Source: Sulfobacillus benefaciens
GTDB taxonomy: Bacteria; Bacillota; Sulfobacillia; Sulfobacillales; Sulfobacillaceae
Direction of reading: 5' to 3'
Length of the DNA: 33,150 nt
NCBI GenBank assembly: GCA_003023725.1
Contig: PXYT01000041.1
Span: 1-33,150 of the forward strand
Shown here: positions 1-7,390 of the stretch, piece after piece
How the letters are laid out: every line of letters starts with the position of its first letter
How positions within the stretch are numbered: position 1 is the stretch's first letter
The notes under the pieces: generated by a model
Databases searched by the model: none
Seen by the model: only the letters and a program-made list of their open reading frames with translations
What the model was told of the DNA's origin: nothing
Translations under genes and position numbers: made by a program

Positions 1-1
1 C

Positions 2-97
2 GTCGGTCTCTCCGTGGTGGCAGCGATTCTGTCCGCTTTTCGGATCGCTTCGCAGGAAAGCACATCAAAAATGGAGAAAATGCCCATGGAGTGGTAA
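2..97 (+). CDS. C-terminal end of a probable membrane protein (partial)
   Basis: The second reading frame is open from the window edge to a TAA at 95-97. It gives about 31 residues: a hydrophobic start (VGLSVVAAILSAF) and a short polar tail rich in Met, Lys and Glu. That pattern is typical of the last membrane helix and cytoplasmic tail of a transporter or permease. The family cannot be named from so little. Another frame is open to 255 but looks less protein-like. Confidence 0.35.
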   Translation, partial: VGLSVVAAILSAFRIASQESTSKMEKMPMEW

Positions 98-391
98 CCG
101 TTCCGGTGAACCACTTCCGGGGATTCCCTCTCGCGTCAGAAGGCCGGGGAAGAGGGGGTGTTCCGATAGGGAGCACTCCCTTATTGGATGAGTGTTTACA
201 TGCGGTGCCCAGAGGAGATCTCATGGCCCGCCAAGGCCCCAGTGCTCTCAGCTAACGAGTCGGGGAGCACCTCAAGCACCGGATAATTGAGCCGTGAAGA
301 GAAGTTCACCTTGCGGTTAAGGGTGTCGCTTATTGCTCCCGCCTTCTACCTTCTAATGCTCACCTGTTGTTTTCGATGAACCGTCTCCTCC

Positions 392-411
392 ATGGCTCTT
401 CAGCCATTTTT
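392..411 (+). terminator. Small hairpin followed by T-run
   Basis: ATGGCT (392-397) pairs with AGCCAT (402-407) across a CTTC tetraloop, and a short T-run follows. This is a minimal rho-independent terminator, possibly for the gene entering from the left edge. The stem is only six pairs. Confidence 0.45.
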
Positions 412-455
412 AGTCTTCCTCATATAGTTTCTGATCTCTTGGACTACGGAGAATC

Positions 456-480
456 TGACGGACTTCCATGCTGTCCGTCA
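456..480. repeat. Perfect 8-bp inverted repeat with 9-nt loop
   Basis: TGACGGAC (456-463) is exactly complementary to GTCCGTCA (473-480). No T-run follows on the plus strand. A TATAAT lies 8 bases downstream at 488-493, so this could be an operator or part of a structured leader. Confidence 0.45.
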
Positions 481-866
481 AGGCAAATATAATGCAGGCC
501 ACTTTCAATCTGCGCGGTTTGTTATGTTTTTGGGGGGATGTGTGATTGCACTTCCCCCGATGAATGATGCGGTCCAGAGGGAGAGGGAGGCCAGGGGGTG
601 GATAAAGGCAATATGAGCCGGGTTAACGGCCTGGTGGCCACCGCGCCGTAGTGACTTATAGAAAAACCTGGTCCATGTCAAGAAGGAGCCTTGGAAATCT
701 CAAACCCCAAATTGTCAGGTTGAGCCCCAGGGCATTAAAGGTCCAGGAGTTAAAGCAAGGGGGAGCATTACGGTATGTTCTTCCTCGTTTCTTTGTTAAT
801 GGACAGGCAGCAATCCCGCTGTGGATGCGTATAGATAGAAGTGTCCATTGGCGGGGGAGGGAAGAT

Positions 867-1871
867 ATGATTGAACTGCTGAATACTCCGGATTCCGATA
901 GTCCGCTGACGCGCCAGGAGGTGATGGCCTTATTCCAGTCCGGAAACTTGTCCGCAGACAAAACTGTTCGCCACCTTAGACAGCTGGACACAAGTCTTGG
1001 CCCTGGTGTTGTCCGGCCTTCCGGACCATCCATTCATGGTCAGGAAAGTCGCAGGAATAGGGTGGAGGCCGTGTTGCATGATCTGGATCACTTAGTGGGG
1101 CTTAAAGACGTCAAACACATGATTCATGAAATCCGGGCATACATTGAGGTGCAGCAAAAACGCCAGCAACTGGGGCTAGCGAGTTCTTCGCAAGCCCTCC
1201 ACATGATCTTTTCGGGGGCACCTGGGACCGGAAAAACCACGGTGGCGCGAATTATGGGACGATTGTTTCAAACCCTCGAGGTTCTGCCCAAGGGGCAGAT
1301 GCTCGAGGTTGAGCGGGCGGATCTGGTTGGGGAATACATTGGACATACCGCGCAGAAAACCCGTGACGTGATTAAAAGAGCTTTGGGCGGTGTGCTCTTT
1401 GTTGACGAAGCCTATTCGCTGGCACGGGGAGGAGACAAGGATTTTGGCAAAGAGGCGATAGACACGCTGGTCAAGGCCATGGAAGACGAGCGCGACCAGT
1501 TCCTGCTGATTTTGGCAGGCTATCCTGAGGAAATGAGCGGGTTTCTCTCGACCAATCCGGGACTGCGGTCCCGTTGCCCCATCCAGATGTATTTCCCCGA
1601 TTATGCTCCTTCCGAACTGATGGCTATTTGTCGGGACATGTTGCTGGAACGGCAATATCAATTAACCATGGAGGCCGATCGCCAATTAACGGACTCTTTT
1701 ATACGCCGTCACGGGCAGTGGCATGTCAATGCCGGTAATGCACGGCTGGTTCGAAACATGATGGAACGGGCCATTCGCCGCCAAGCGGCCCGGCTCATGG
1801 CGCACCTCGACTCGGCCACCCGTGACGATCTGATGACGTTGACCTGGGCTGATTGGGAAGGAGAGTGGTAA
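867..1871 (+). CDS. spoVK: SpoVK-like AAA+ ATPase
   Basis: 334 residues, close to the roughly 320 of Bacillus stage V sporulation protein K, an AAA+ ATPase of the CbbX/CfxQ type. Walker A is GAPGTGKTT (residues 117-125) and Walker B is VLFVDEAYS with D180/E181. An arginine-finger-like NPGLRSR ends at R236, followed by a helical AAA lid. The ATG at 867 is chosen because GGGGGAGGG lies just before it; the longer GTG start at 651 has no Shine-Dalgarno sequence. The stop overlaps the next gene's start (TAATG), indicating translational coupling. The Bacillus neighbours of spoVK are ynbA (hflX) and ynbB, and the same kind of cluster follows here. In Bacillus the protein is needed for spore maturation; that role here is inferred. 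Confidence 0.85.
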   Translation: MIELLNTPDSDSPLTRQEVMALFQSGNLSADKTVRHLRQLDTSLGPGVVRPSGPSIHGQESRRNRVEAVLHDLDHLVGLKDVKHMIHEIRAYIEVQQKRQQLGLASSSQALHMIFSGAPGTGKTTVARIMGRLFQTLEVLPKGQMLEVERADLVGEYIGHTAQKTRDVIKRALGGVLFVDEAYSLARGGDKDFGKEAIDTLVKAMEDERDQFLLILAGYPEEMSGFLSTNPGLRSRCPIQMYFPDYAPSELMAICRDMLLERQYQLTMEADRQLTDSFIRRHGQWHVNAGNARLVRNMMERAIRRQAARLMAHLDSATRDDLMTLTWADWEGEW

Positions 1872-2479
1872 TGGAAGCCCTCGTCATCGGGAAACCCAAC
1901 GTGGGCAAATCGCTGTTTGTGATAAATTTTGCCGCGTATTTAGGCACGAAAGAGATTGGTCCCTGGGCAGAATCTCCAGGACCTGGCCGCAAGAAGAATG
2001 TTTTGACTATGGAAGAAGCGCGGCATAAACTGGTATCCCCCAAGTCGTATCGAACATTATCTCCGTACCGGGTGGAAATTGACATGGGGCAGGGAAGGCA
2101 ACGAAAAACCTTTTGCCTCATTGACAGCACCGGAATTAGCGAAGGTGTGCATCATCAGGCGGAAATTCGTGCCGCTATGGCGACGACGCTGACTTGGCTG
2201 ATGAAAGCCCATTTGGTGATTCATCTGATCGATGTGGCTGCTGTGGGATCAAAAAGGCCAGAAGCCCCGGGACCTGTGGATGATGAGATCTGTCTGTATG
2301 CCGGAGGACGTGGCCCTTATCTGTTAGTCGCTAATAAGACTGATAAACCTGATGTGATGGACAATTTGCGACATGTTCGCGAGCATTTTTCGAACATTCC
2401 TGTCATTGCCGTGTCCGCACTGACGCACCAAGGGTTTCGCGAAATTAAGGCACTCACCCTCCGTTACCTCGATGCCTAG
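1871..2479 (+). CDS. Small Era/HflX-type GTPase
   Basis: 202-residue P-loop GTPase. G1 is GKPNVGKS (residues 7-14), G3 is DSTG (85-88), G4 is NKTD (155-158) and G5 is VSAL (181-184). All nucleotide-binding motifs are intact. The ATG at 1871 overlaps the preceding stop and has GGAGAG upstream. In Bacillus this slot holds HflX (YnbA), a ribosome-associated GTPase of over 400 residues with an N-terminal glycine-rich domain. That domain is absent, so the protein is little more than a G domain. It sits in the same operon as the spoVK-like and ynbB-like genes. The sequence does not show whether it descends from HflX or is an unrelated Era/EngA-like GTPase. Confidence 0.8.
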   Translation: MEALVIGKPNVGKSLFVINFAAYLGTKEIGPWAESPGPGRKKNVLTMEEARHKLVSPKSYRTLSPYRVEIDMGQGRQRKTFCLIDSTGISEGVHHQAEIRAAMATTLTWLMKAHLVIHLIDVAAVGSKRPEAPGPVDDEICLYAGGRGPYLLVANKTDKPDVMDNLRHVREHFSNIPVIAVSALTHQGFREIKALTLRYLDA

Positions 2480-2574
2480 GGATCATGGTACGGACTTCAT
2501 ACCTCTTTATTTTCTGTGCGGACCGAAATAGTGTATGATACCGACGACGCGCGTGATGTGGGAGGTTAAAAGTC

Positions 2575-3792
2575 TTGCTCAATCGAGAGATCTTAAAATT
2601 GGTGCGAACGTCATGGGATGAAATGGAAGCCGTAGTGGCGGCGAACACCATGCGAGTGGCCCGCGCTTTTAGCCGCAGCGGACTGTCTACGCCCGATTTG
2701 GGGGGGAGCACCGGCTATGGATATGGGGATCGGGGACGGGAGCGTCTGGATGCCGTTGTTGAAGATATTATGCATGCCGAACAAGCCATGGTTCGCCCGC
2801 AATGGGCTTCCGGTACGCACGCTCTGAGCACGGCCTTGCGTGCTTTGCTGGGGCCGGGCGACAGCTTGTGGTTAGCCAATGGCCCTATCTACGACACCCT
2901 GCAGCCGCTGATTTTCGGAACGAGCATGACGAGTTTGCCCCGGCGCGGGGTGAAAGTTCGGGTATTGCCTACAGACGAGCAGGGTATGCCCATTTGGCCG
3001 GACACGGAAGAGAGACCAAAGGTGGTGTATATGCAGCGTTCACGGGGATACCAGTCCCGTCCTTCCTTTGGTGAAATTCAGACTCGCCTCATAGCCGAGC
3101 AGGCCCGACGCCTGGGAGCCTGGCTGGTGGTTGATAACTGCTATGGGGAATTTACGGTGGAGGAGGAACCGACGGACTGGGGAGCGGATTTGATTGTCGG
3201 CAGTTTGTTGAAAAATCCGGGAGGGGGGCTGGCGCCCACAGGAGCCTATGTGGCCGGCAAAAAAGAATTAGTAGAGGCCGTGGGTGAGATGCTGCTTTCT
3301 CCAGGAATCGGGCAGGAAGTGGCTCCGACCGGATCGCTTTTGCGGCTGATTGCCCAGGGATGGTTTCTTGCCCCCATGATTGTCGGAGAGGCTATCATGG
3401 GCGGGATTTATGCCTCGCAGGCATTTTCCTTAGCAGGCTATCAAGTGGATCCTCCTCCTGGGCAATGGCCACGCAGTGACATTGTGACGGCCATTCGTTT
3501 GGGGAACGAGCAAAAAATCGAAATGTTATGCCGGGCCGTACAACACGTGTCTCCCGTGGACGGCCATGTGACTCCCGAGTCTTGGGCTATGCCCGGATAC
3601 AGCGATCCGATTATTATGGCCGCTGGAGGCTTTGTTGCCGGCGGTTCCTTGGAATTATCATGCGACGCCCCCATGCGTCCACCCTACATCGCCTATTTGC
3701 AAGGAGGGTTGTCCCGCTGGCACACTGTTATGGCGGTCGACGCTGGTGTTTTGGCTTTACAAACTGCGGACGAGCCCTACGACCTTACCTAG
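2575..3792 (+). CDS. ynbB: YnbB-like PLP-dependent enzyme (methionine gamma-lyase / aluminium-resistance family)
   Basis: 405 residues of the fold-type I PLP family annotated as methionine gamma-lyase-like or aluminium resistance protein. The N-terminal part has the typical GSTGYGYGDRGRE and the segment QWASGTHALSTAL. The probable Schiff-base lysine is K213 in SLLKNPGGG, after the cofactor-binding VVDNCYGEF. TTG at 2575 is the start; GGAGG at 2561-2565 has good spacing. Bacillus ynbB also follows spoVK and hflX, supporting the assignment. The physiological substrate is not established for the family. The last 36 bases overlap the end of lexA on the other strand. Confidence 0.85.
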   Translation: MLNREILKLVRTSWDEMEAVVAANTMRVARAFSRSGLSTPDLGGSTGYGYGDRGRERLDAVVEDIMHAEQAMVRPQWASGTHALSTALRALLGPGDSLWLANGPIYDTLQPLIFGTSMTSLPRRGVKVRVLPTDEQGMPIWPDTEERPKVVYMQRSRGYQSRPSFGEIQTRLIAEQARRLGAWLVVDNCYGEFTVEEEPTDWGADLIVGSLLKNPGGGLAPTGAYVAGKKELVEAVGEMLLSPGIGQEVAPTGSLLRLIAQGWFLAPMIVGEAIMGGIYASQAFSLAGYQVDPPPGQWPRSDIVTAIRLGNEQKIEMLCRAVQHVSPVDGHVTPESWAMPGYSDPIIMAAGGFVAGGSLELSCDAPMRPPYIAYLQGGLSRWHTVMAVDAGVLALQTADEPYDLT

Positions 3793-4350
3793 AACCTGAA
3801 TATCCGGTGCGATAATAGGCTCGTAACGTTCATTGGCCGGCATGAGGCGAATGCCAGAGGGATCTTTGAAAAAGTATTTGACGGTGGCTTCGTCACCAAT
3901 CAAAGCAATAACAATGTCGCCGTCTTGCGCTGTCGATGCACTTTGAACGGCGACAATATCCCCGTCAAAAATGCCGGCCCCTATCATGGAATCCCCAACA
4001 ACCCGCAGGAGGAAATCCGGGGGAGTGCGAAAAAGGGATGTCGAGACATTCAATTTGTCCTCGATAACCTCAGCTGCCAGGATTGGAACACCGGCAGTGA
4101 TGTTGCCCACCAACGGCAAAGACATCATTGAGGAGCTCTGGCGCCCTGATCCCATAGTCCAGGCGCGGCGTTTCGCAGGAGGATGAGAAATATACCCTTC
4201 TCGTTCCAAGACCTTTAAATGCCGTGCTACACTGGCAGTGGAACTCAAGCCGACGGCTTTGCCGATTTCGCGGACAGAAGGGGGATATCCGTTTTGCGCC
4301 AGAAAGTCCTGGATATAATTTAATATTTTTTGCTGCCGTTCTCCGATCAC
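3757..4350 (-). CDS. lexA: LexA repressor (SOS response)
   Basis: 197 residues, normal LexA length. The N-terminal winged helix starts with a QQKILNYIQDF segment and contains PPSVREIGKAVGLSS. The self-cleavage site is Ala86-Gly87 in NITAGVP. The catalytic dyad is Ser121 (VVGDSM) and Lys158 (EATVKYF). Start is GTG at 4350 with GAGGAGG upstream; an ATG two bases further upstream is out of frame. LexA represses DNA-repair genes and cleaves itself when RecA filaments form. No clear Gram-positive SOS box (CGAAC-N4-GTTCG) was found in its promoter region. The gene ends inside the 3' end of the convergent ynbB gene. Confidence 0.95.
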   Translation of the reverse strand: MIGERQQKILNYIQDFLAQNGYPPSVREIGKAVGLSSTASVARHLKVLEREGYISHPPAKRRAWTMGSGRQSSSMMSLPLVGNITAGVPILAAEVIEDKLNVSTSLFRTPPDFLLRVVGDSMIGAGIFDGDIVAVQSASTAQDGDIVIALIGDEATVKYFFKDPSGIRLMPANERYEPIIAPDIQVLGKVVGLVRSL

Positions 4351-4381
4351 ATTTTATCATCCTCCTCATAATATCAGGAAT

Positions 4382-4390
4382 ATTGTACCA
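4382..4390 (-). promoter_or_regulatory. Extended -10 element of lexA promoter
   Basis: On the minus strand the sequence reads TGG then TACAAT: a five-of-six -10 hexamer (4382-4387) with the TG extension. No recognisable -35 box lies upstream, as expected for an extended -10 promoter. Transcription would begin near 4375, about 25 bases before the GTG start. Confidence 0.4.
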
Positions 4391-4418
4391 TACTAGTTGG
4401 ACAAAGGAGGCGGAGGGA

Positions 4419-5405
4419 GTGAAGAAACGGGCTGTTGCGCTTGCTTTGTGGATTGTAAGCGGGATTTTAGCGGATTTACTGGCTCACACGACTGATCCCG
4501 GGGCTATTATGTTCGTGGCTCTGGGCATGAGTGTTGCCACGGGCGCTCTGGCACTGATCCTGGGCCGCCCTTTATGGGCGGCTTTGGCCATTCTTCTGGC
4601 TTTGGCGGGACTGTGGTTATCTCCTGTCCGTCCGATAGACCGTTGGCTGTTGCCGCTTGTCGAAATGATTATGGGCATGATGGTGGCCTGGTGGAGTCGC
4701 CATGCCAAAGAAGGCCGAATTGCGCCCCAAGACGGCTTTTTTGGTTTCATCATGCTGGTCTTGGTATCGGTGATTTTGTCCCTGGCGCTGATGATCGGCC
4801 AACCCGTGGCCTTATCCTCAAATCTTCCTTTGTTGCTGGCCGCTTATCTTCTGACTCCGCCCACGGAGATTCTTATCGTCTTGATGATTTTGGGCCGTCA
4901 CGGGATAATCCGTCCCTTCATTCAGCGTAATTACCAGTGGACACGCAGAGGATGGTCGTTGGTCGGCCTGGGCCTGGCGATGGGACTGGTAATGTCCTTT
5001 GTCATCACTTTGCTGGTGGGCCTTGAATCCCGTGTGGGTCATGTTGCCATTCAATCCAACAATCCTTTTGTTTATGCTCACGGGTTAATTCACCATGCCG
5101 GACTTATCATGTTGTTAATGATTGTGGCCATAGTGGTGATGGCTCCTGTCGCCGAGGAAATTTTATTTCGCGGTATTTTGTTTGGCAGTTTGTGGCCGAT
5201 TTGGGGGCTCACGTGGGCTGTCATTGTCGCTGGGACGATCTTTGGGTTGGCGCATATGAATCTGACACTATTGATTCCTCTTGCGTGTGCCGGCATGATC
5301 CTCAATCTGATTTACTATAAAACGCGTTCGTTGATCCCGTCTACGATTGCCCATGCCACCTTTAATCTCCTCTCGGTGATCATGGCGCTGTCGGTGTTGC
5401 GTTAA
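4419..5405 (+). CDS. CPBP family intramembrane metalloprotease
   Basis: 328-residue polytopic membrane protein with a C-terminal CPBP (Abi/CAAX protease) domain. The three motifs are present: EEILFR (residues 246-251), FGLAH (275-279) and HATFN with H312 and N316. These supply the glutamate and histidine residues expected at the metal site. The N-terminal half is several very hydrophobic helices. GTG at 4419 is chosen because GGAGG (4406-4410) precedes it; an upstream open frame overlaps lexA antisense and lacks a ribosome binding site. Family members act in CAAX processing, bacteriocin immunity or regulated proteolysis; the substrate here is unknown. It is divergent from lexA with only about 70 bases between starts. 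Confidence 0.85.
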   Translation: MKKRAVALALWIVSGILADLLAHTTDPGAIMFVALGMSVATGALALILGRPLWAALAILLALAGLWLSPVRPIDRWLLPLVEMIMGMMVAWWSRHAKEGRIAPQDGFFGFIMLVLVSVILSLALMIGQPVALSSNLPLLLAAYLLTPPTEILIVLMILGRHGIIRPFIQRNYQWTRRGWSLVGLGLAMGLVMSFVITLLVGLESRVGHVAIQSNNPFVYAHGLIHHAGLIMLLMIVAIVVMAPVAEEILFRGILFGSLWPIWGLTWAVIVAGTIFGLAHMNLTLLIPLACAGMILNLIYYKTRSLIPSTIAHATFNLLSVIMALSVLR

Positions 5406-5517
5406 GGGTTGCGCTACACCAGAAATTTGCGGTGGAGGAGGTTTTTACGCCACATGGTGATCGCCCAGGTTCTCGGGGCTTTGGCAAGGTTCGGGCGGTA
5501 TAGTGGGGGGAATTTAC

Positions 5518-5766
5518 GTGAATCAGGGCGCATGGTCTTTAGAGGAAACACAGCGATTTTTCGGAGCGAGGGTTATTTATAACTGGGGCAAGCGTCAAAT
5601 TTTCGATTTACGCTGTAAGGCAAAGCAGGAGCGGAAGCAGCAGGTCTCATTTAACCGCTTTCATGAGGCGCTATTGAGTTATGGCATGCCGATGGTTCCG
5701 GTTTTTGGACAAACTCCTGTTCGCGTGAAGTCAAATACTTGTGACCGGGGAAATTTGATATGTTAA
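5518..5766 (+). CDS. Possible small protein of unknown function
   Basis: 82 codons from a GTG at 5518; a G-rich stretch about 7 bases upstream could serve as ribosome binding site. The product begins VNQGAWSLEETQRFFGAR and is basic, with a KAKQERKQQ stretch. It is not recognised. The last codons run into the AT-rich region just before the acyl-CoA dehydrogenase gene. A competing 42-codon frame (ATG 5454) lies just upstream with GGAGGAGG. Either, both or neither may be real. Confidence 0.3.
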   Translation: MNQGAWSLEETQRFFGARVIYNWGKRQIFDLRCKAKQERKQQVSFNRFHEALLSYGMPMVPVFGQTPVRVKSNTCDRGNLIC

Positions 5767-5769
5767 AAT
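5739..5769 (+). promoter_or_regulatory. Possible promoter for the lipid operon
   Basis: TTGTGA (5739-5744) and TAAAAT (5764-5769) resemble -35 and -10 boxes, but the spacer is 19 bases, longer than ideal. It lies about 40 bases upstream of the acyl-CoA dehydrogenase start, in a locally AT-rich stretch. Confidence 0.3.
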
Positions 5770-5810
5770 AAGTCTGGTTGCAATCTTTTGAATATGGAGG
5801 AGGGAAGGCC

Positions 5811-6950
5811 ATGGATTTTGAATTGACGCCAGAGCAAAGAGAACTCAAAGAATGGGCTCATACCTTCGCGGAAAAGGAAATTCGGCCTCAAGCCGCTTAT
5901 TATGATGAACAAGAGGAGATGCCCTGGGACGTTCTCAAAAAGGCAGCCAAAGTCGGTCTCTTGTCCTACACTATCCCTGAAGAGTACGGCGGGAATGGAG
6001 TGCCGGACTTAATATCGAATCTTGTAGTGGGAGAAGAGTTGTTTTGGGGCTGTGCGGGTATTGCCACCGCCATTGGAGGAATCGGACTGGCATCTATCCC
6101 GATTTTAGAAATGGGAAACGAAGAACAAAAGAAGAAATGGCTGCCTTTGTTCTGCGATCCGGACCAGGTTCGTTTGGGGGCTATGTGTCTCACCGAGCCG
6201 GGAGCGGGTTCGGACGTGGTGAGTATGACAACCCGAGCCGTACGTGAGGGAGATGAATACGTTATCAACGGCATGAAAACGTTCATTACCAACGGCGGTA
6301 TTGCAGATGTCTATGTTGTTTTTGCCAAAACCAACCCCGAAGGCGGTTACGCGGGAGTGTCGGCCTTCGTGGTCGACGGAAAATCGCCGGGGATTTCTTC
6401 CGGCAAGAAGTTCAAAAAACTGGGTTTGCGGGCGAGTCACACCGCCGAAGTGCGGTTTGACGACGTGCGTGTTCCCGTGGAAAATCGACTGGGAGAGGAA
6501 AACATGGCTTTCATCGGTGCCATGAAAATGCTCGAGCATTCGAGACCCACTGTGGCTATTGCCGCAATTGGAGTGGCTCGCGCTGCATATGAGTACGCGC
6601 TGGAGTATTCCAAACAGCGTGTCCAATTCGGCAAACCGATTTACTATAATCAGGGTATATCATTTACTTTGGCGGATATGCTGACGAAAATCGAAGCCGG
6701 CCGTCTGTTGGCTTACCGAGCGGCATGGTTGGCCGATAGGGGGAAATCCTGCAATATGGAAGGATCTATGGCTAAAGCCTATTGCGGGGATTTGGCCATG
6801 GAAGTGGCGACCAATGCGGTCCAAATTTTGGGAGGATACGGTTACATGCGTGATTATCCCGTTGAGAAATGGATGCGGGACGCGAAAATCATGTCGATTT
6901 ATGAGGGAACCACACAGATCCAAAAGCGGGTCATGGCCGGACTGATGTGA
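5811..6950 (+). CDS. Acyl-CoA dehydrogenase
   Basis: 379 residues, the normal size of short/medium-chain FAD-dependent acyl-CoA dehydrogenases, which introduce the trans-2 double bond in beta-oxidation. Visible signatures are the N-terminal MDFELTPEQRELKEW, the FAD-site segment LTEPGAGSD, KTFITNGG in the beta domain, and C-terminal QILGGYGYMRDYPVEKWMRD. The likely catalytic base is E365 in IYEGTTQIQ. The ATG at 5811 has GGAGGAGGGAAGG upstream; an upstream TTG in the same frame lacks support. An SCP2-domain gene and a thiolase follow, so this is a fatty-acid or branched-chain acyl-CoA degradation operon. The chain-length preference cannot be read from sequence. Confidence 0.93.
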   Translation: MDFELTPEQRELKEWAHTFAEKEIRPQAAYYDEQEEMPWDVLKKAAKVGLLSYTIPEEYGGNGVPDLISNLVVGEELFWGCAGIATAIGGIGLASIPILEMGNEEQKKKWLPLFCDPDQVRLGAMCLTEPGAGSDVVSMTTRAVREGDEYVINGMKTFITNGGIADVYVVFAKTNPEGGYAGVSAFVVDGKSPGISSGKKFKKLGLRASHTAEVRFDDVRVPVENRLGEENMAFIGAMKMLEHSRPTVAIAAIGVARAAYEYALEYSKQRVQFGKPIYYNQGISFTLADMLTKIEAGRLLAYRAAWLADRGKSCNMEGSMAKAYCGDLAMEVATNAVQILGGYGYMRDYPVEKWMRDAKIMSIYEGTTQIQKRVMAGLM

Positions 6951-7027
6951 AGTCGGTATAAACTGCCACACTGCAATCTTAAAGGCGGGGAAAAGGGCAC
7001 TAACAGACTTTCAAGGAGGGTGCAACA

Positions 7028-7351
7028 ATGACAACGAAAGAAGTTTTTGAGGAAATGCAACAGCGGCTAAGCCAGAAGGATAGTGCTCAGCTCGCCGGTT
7101 CACAAGGAGTCTACCAGTTTATGCTGACCGGAGAGGATGCGGCTGAGTATTTCGTGAGAGTAGGCAGCGATGGCGTGCGGGTTGAAGCCGGAACGGCGGA
7201 GGATGCCGCGGTCACCGTGACGATGACGGCTGACGACTTCAAAGATCTTGCGGGTGGCAAGCTCAATCCAATGAGCGCTTTTATGGGCGGAAAACTATCG
7301 GTGACCGGCGATATGAGTATGGCCTTAAAACTGCAAACACTCATTGGCTAG
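7028..7351 (+). CDS. SCP2 sterol-binding domain protein
   Basis: 107 residues forming a single SCP2 domain. The C-terminal half shows the typical pattern: VTVTMTADDFKDLAGGKLNP, then AFMGGKLSVTGDMSMALKL. SCP2 proteins bind acyl chains or acyl-CoA in a hydrophobic tunnel and often accompany beta-oxidation genes. The ATG at 7028 follows CAAGGAGGG with good spacing. Lying between an acyl-CoA dehydrogenase and a thiolase, it probably acts as an acyl-CoA carrier; that role is inference. Confidence 0.88.
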   Translation: MTTKEVFEEMQQRLSQKDSAQLAGSQGVYQFMLTGEDAAEYFVRVGSDGVRVEAGTAEDAAVTVTMTADDFKDLAGGKLNPMSAFMGGKLSVTGDMSMALKLQTLIG

Positions 7352-7390
7352 ACGAGGGCGGACACATGCGGCAAAGAGAGGGTGAAAGAT

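Larger units (their letters stand above)
98..866. other. Long spacer upstream of the spoVK-like gene
   Basis: No convincing gene is seen over about 770 bases. The stretch holds two hairpins, listed separately, and a lone TATAAT at 488-493 with no good -35 partner. An open frame runs from a GTG at 651 into the spoVK-like gene. It lacks a ribosome binding site and its first 72 codons do not look like the family, so it is treated as non-coding. Confidence 0.5.

Noticed and set aside
651-866. 72-codon N-terminal extension of the spoVK-like gene from GTG 651
   Set aside because: There is no ribosome binding site at 651, while GGGGGAGGG precedes ATG 867 and the length from 867 matches the family.
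4383-4405. SOS operator around CCATACTAGTTGG
   Set aside because: The symmetry is poor when aligned with its own complement, and it does not match the Gram-positive LexA consensus.
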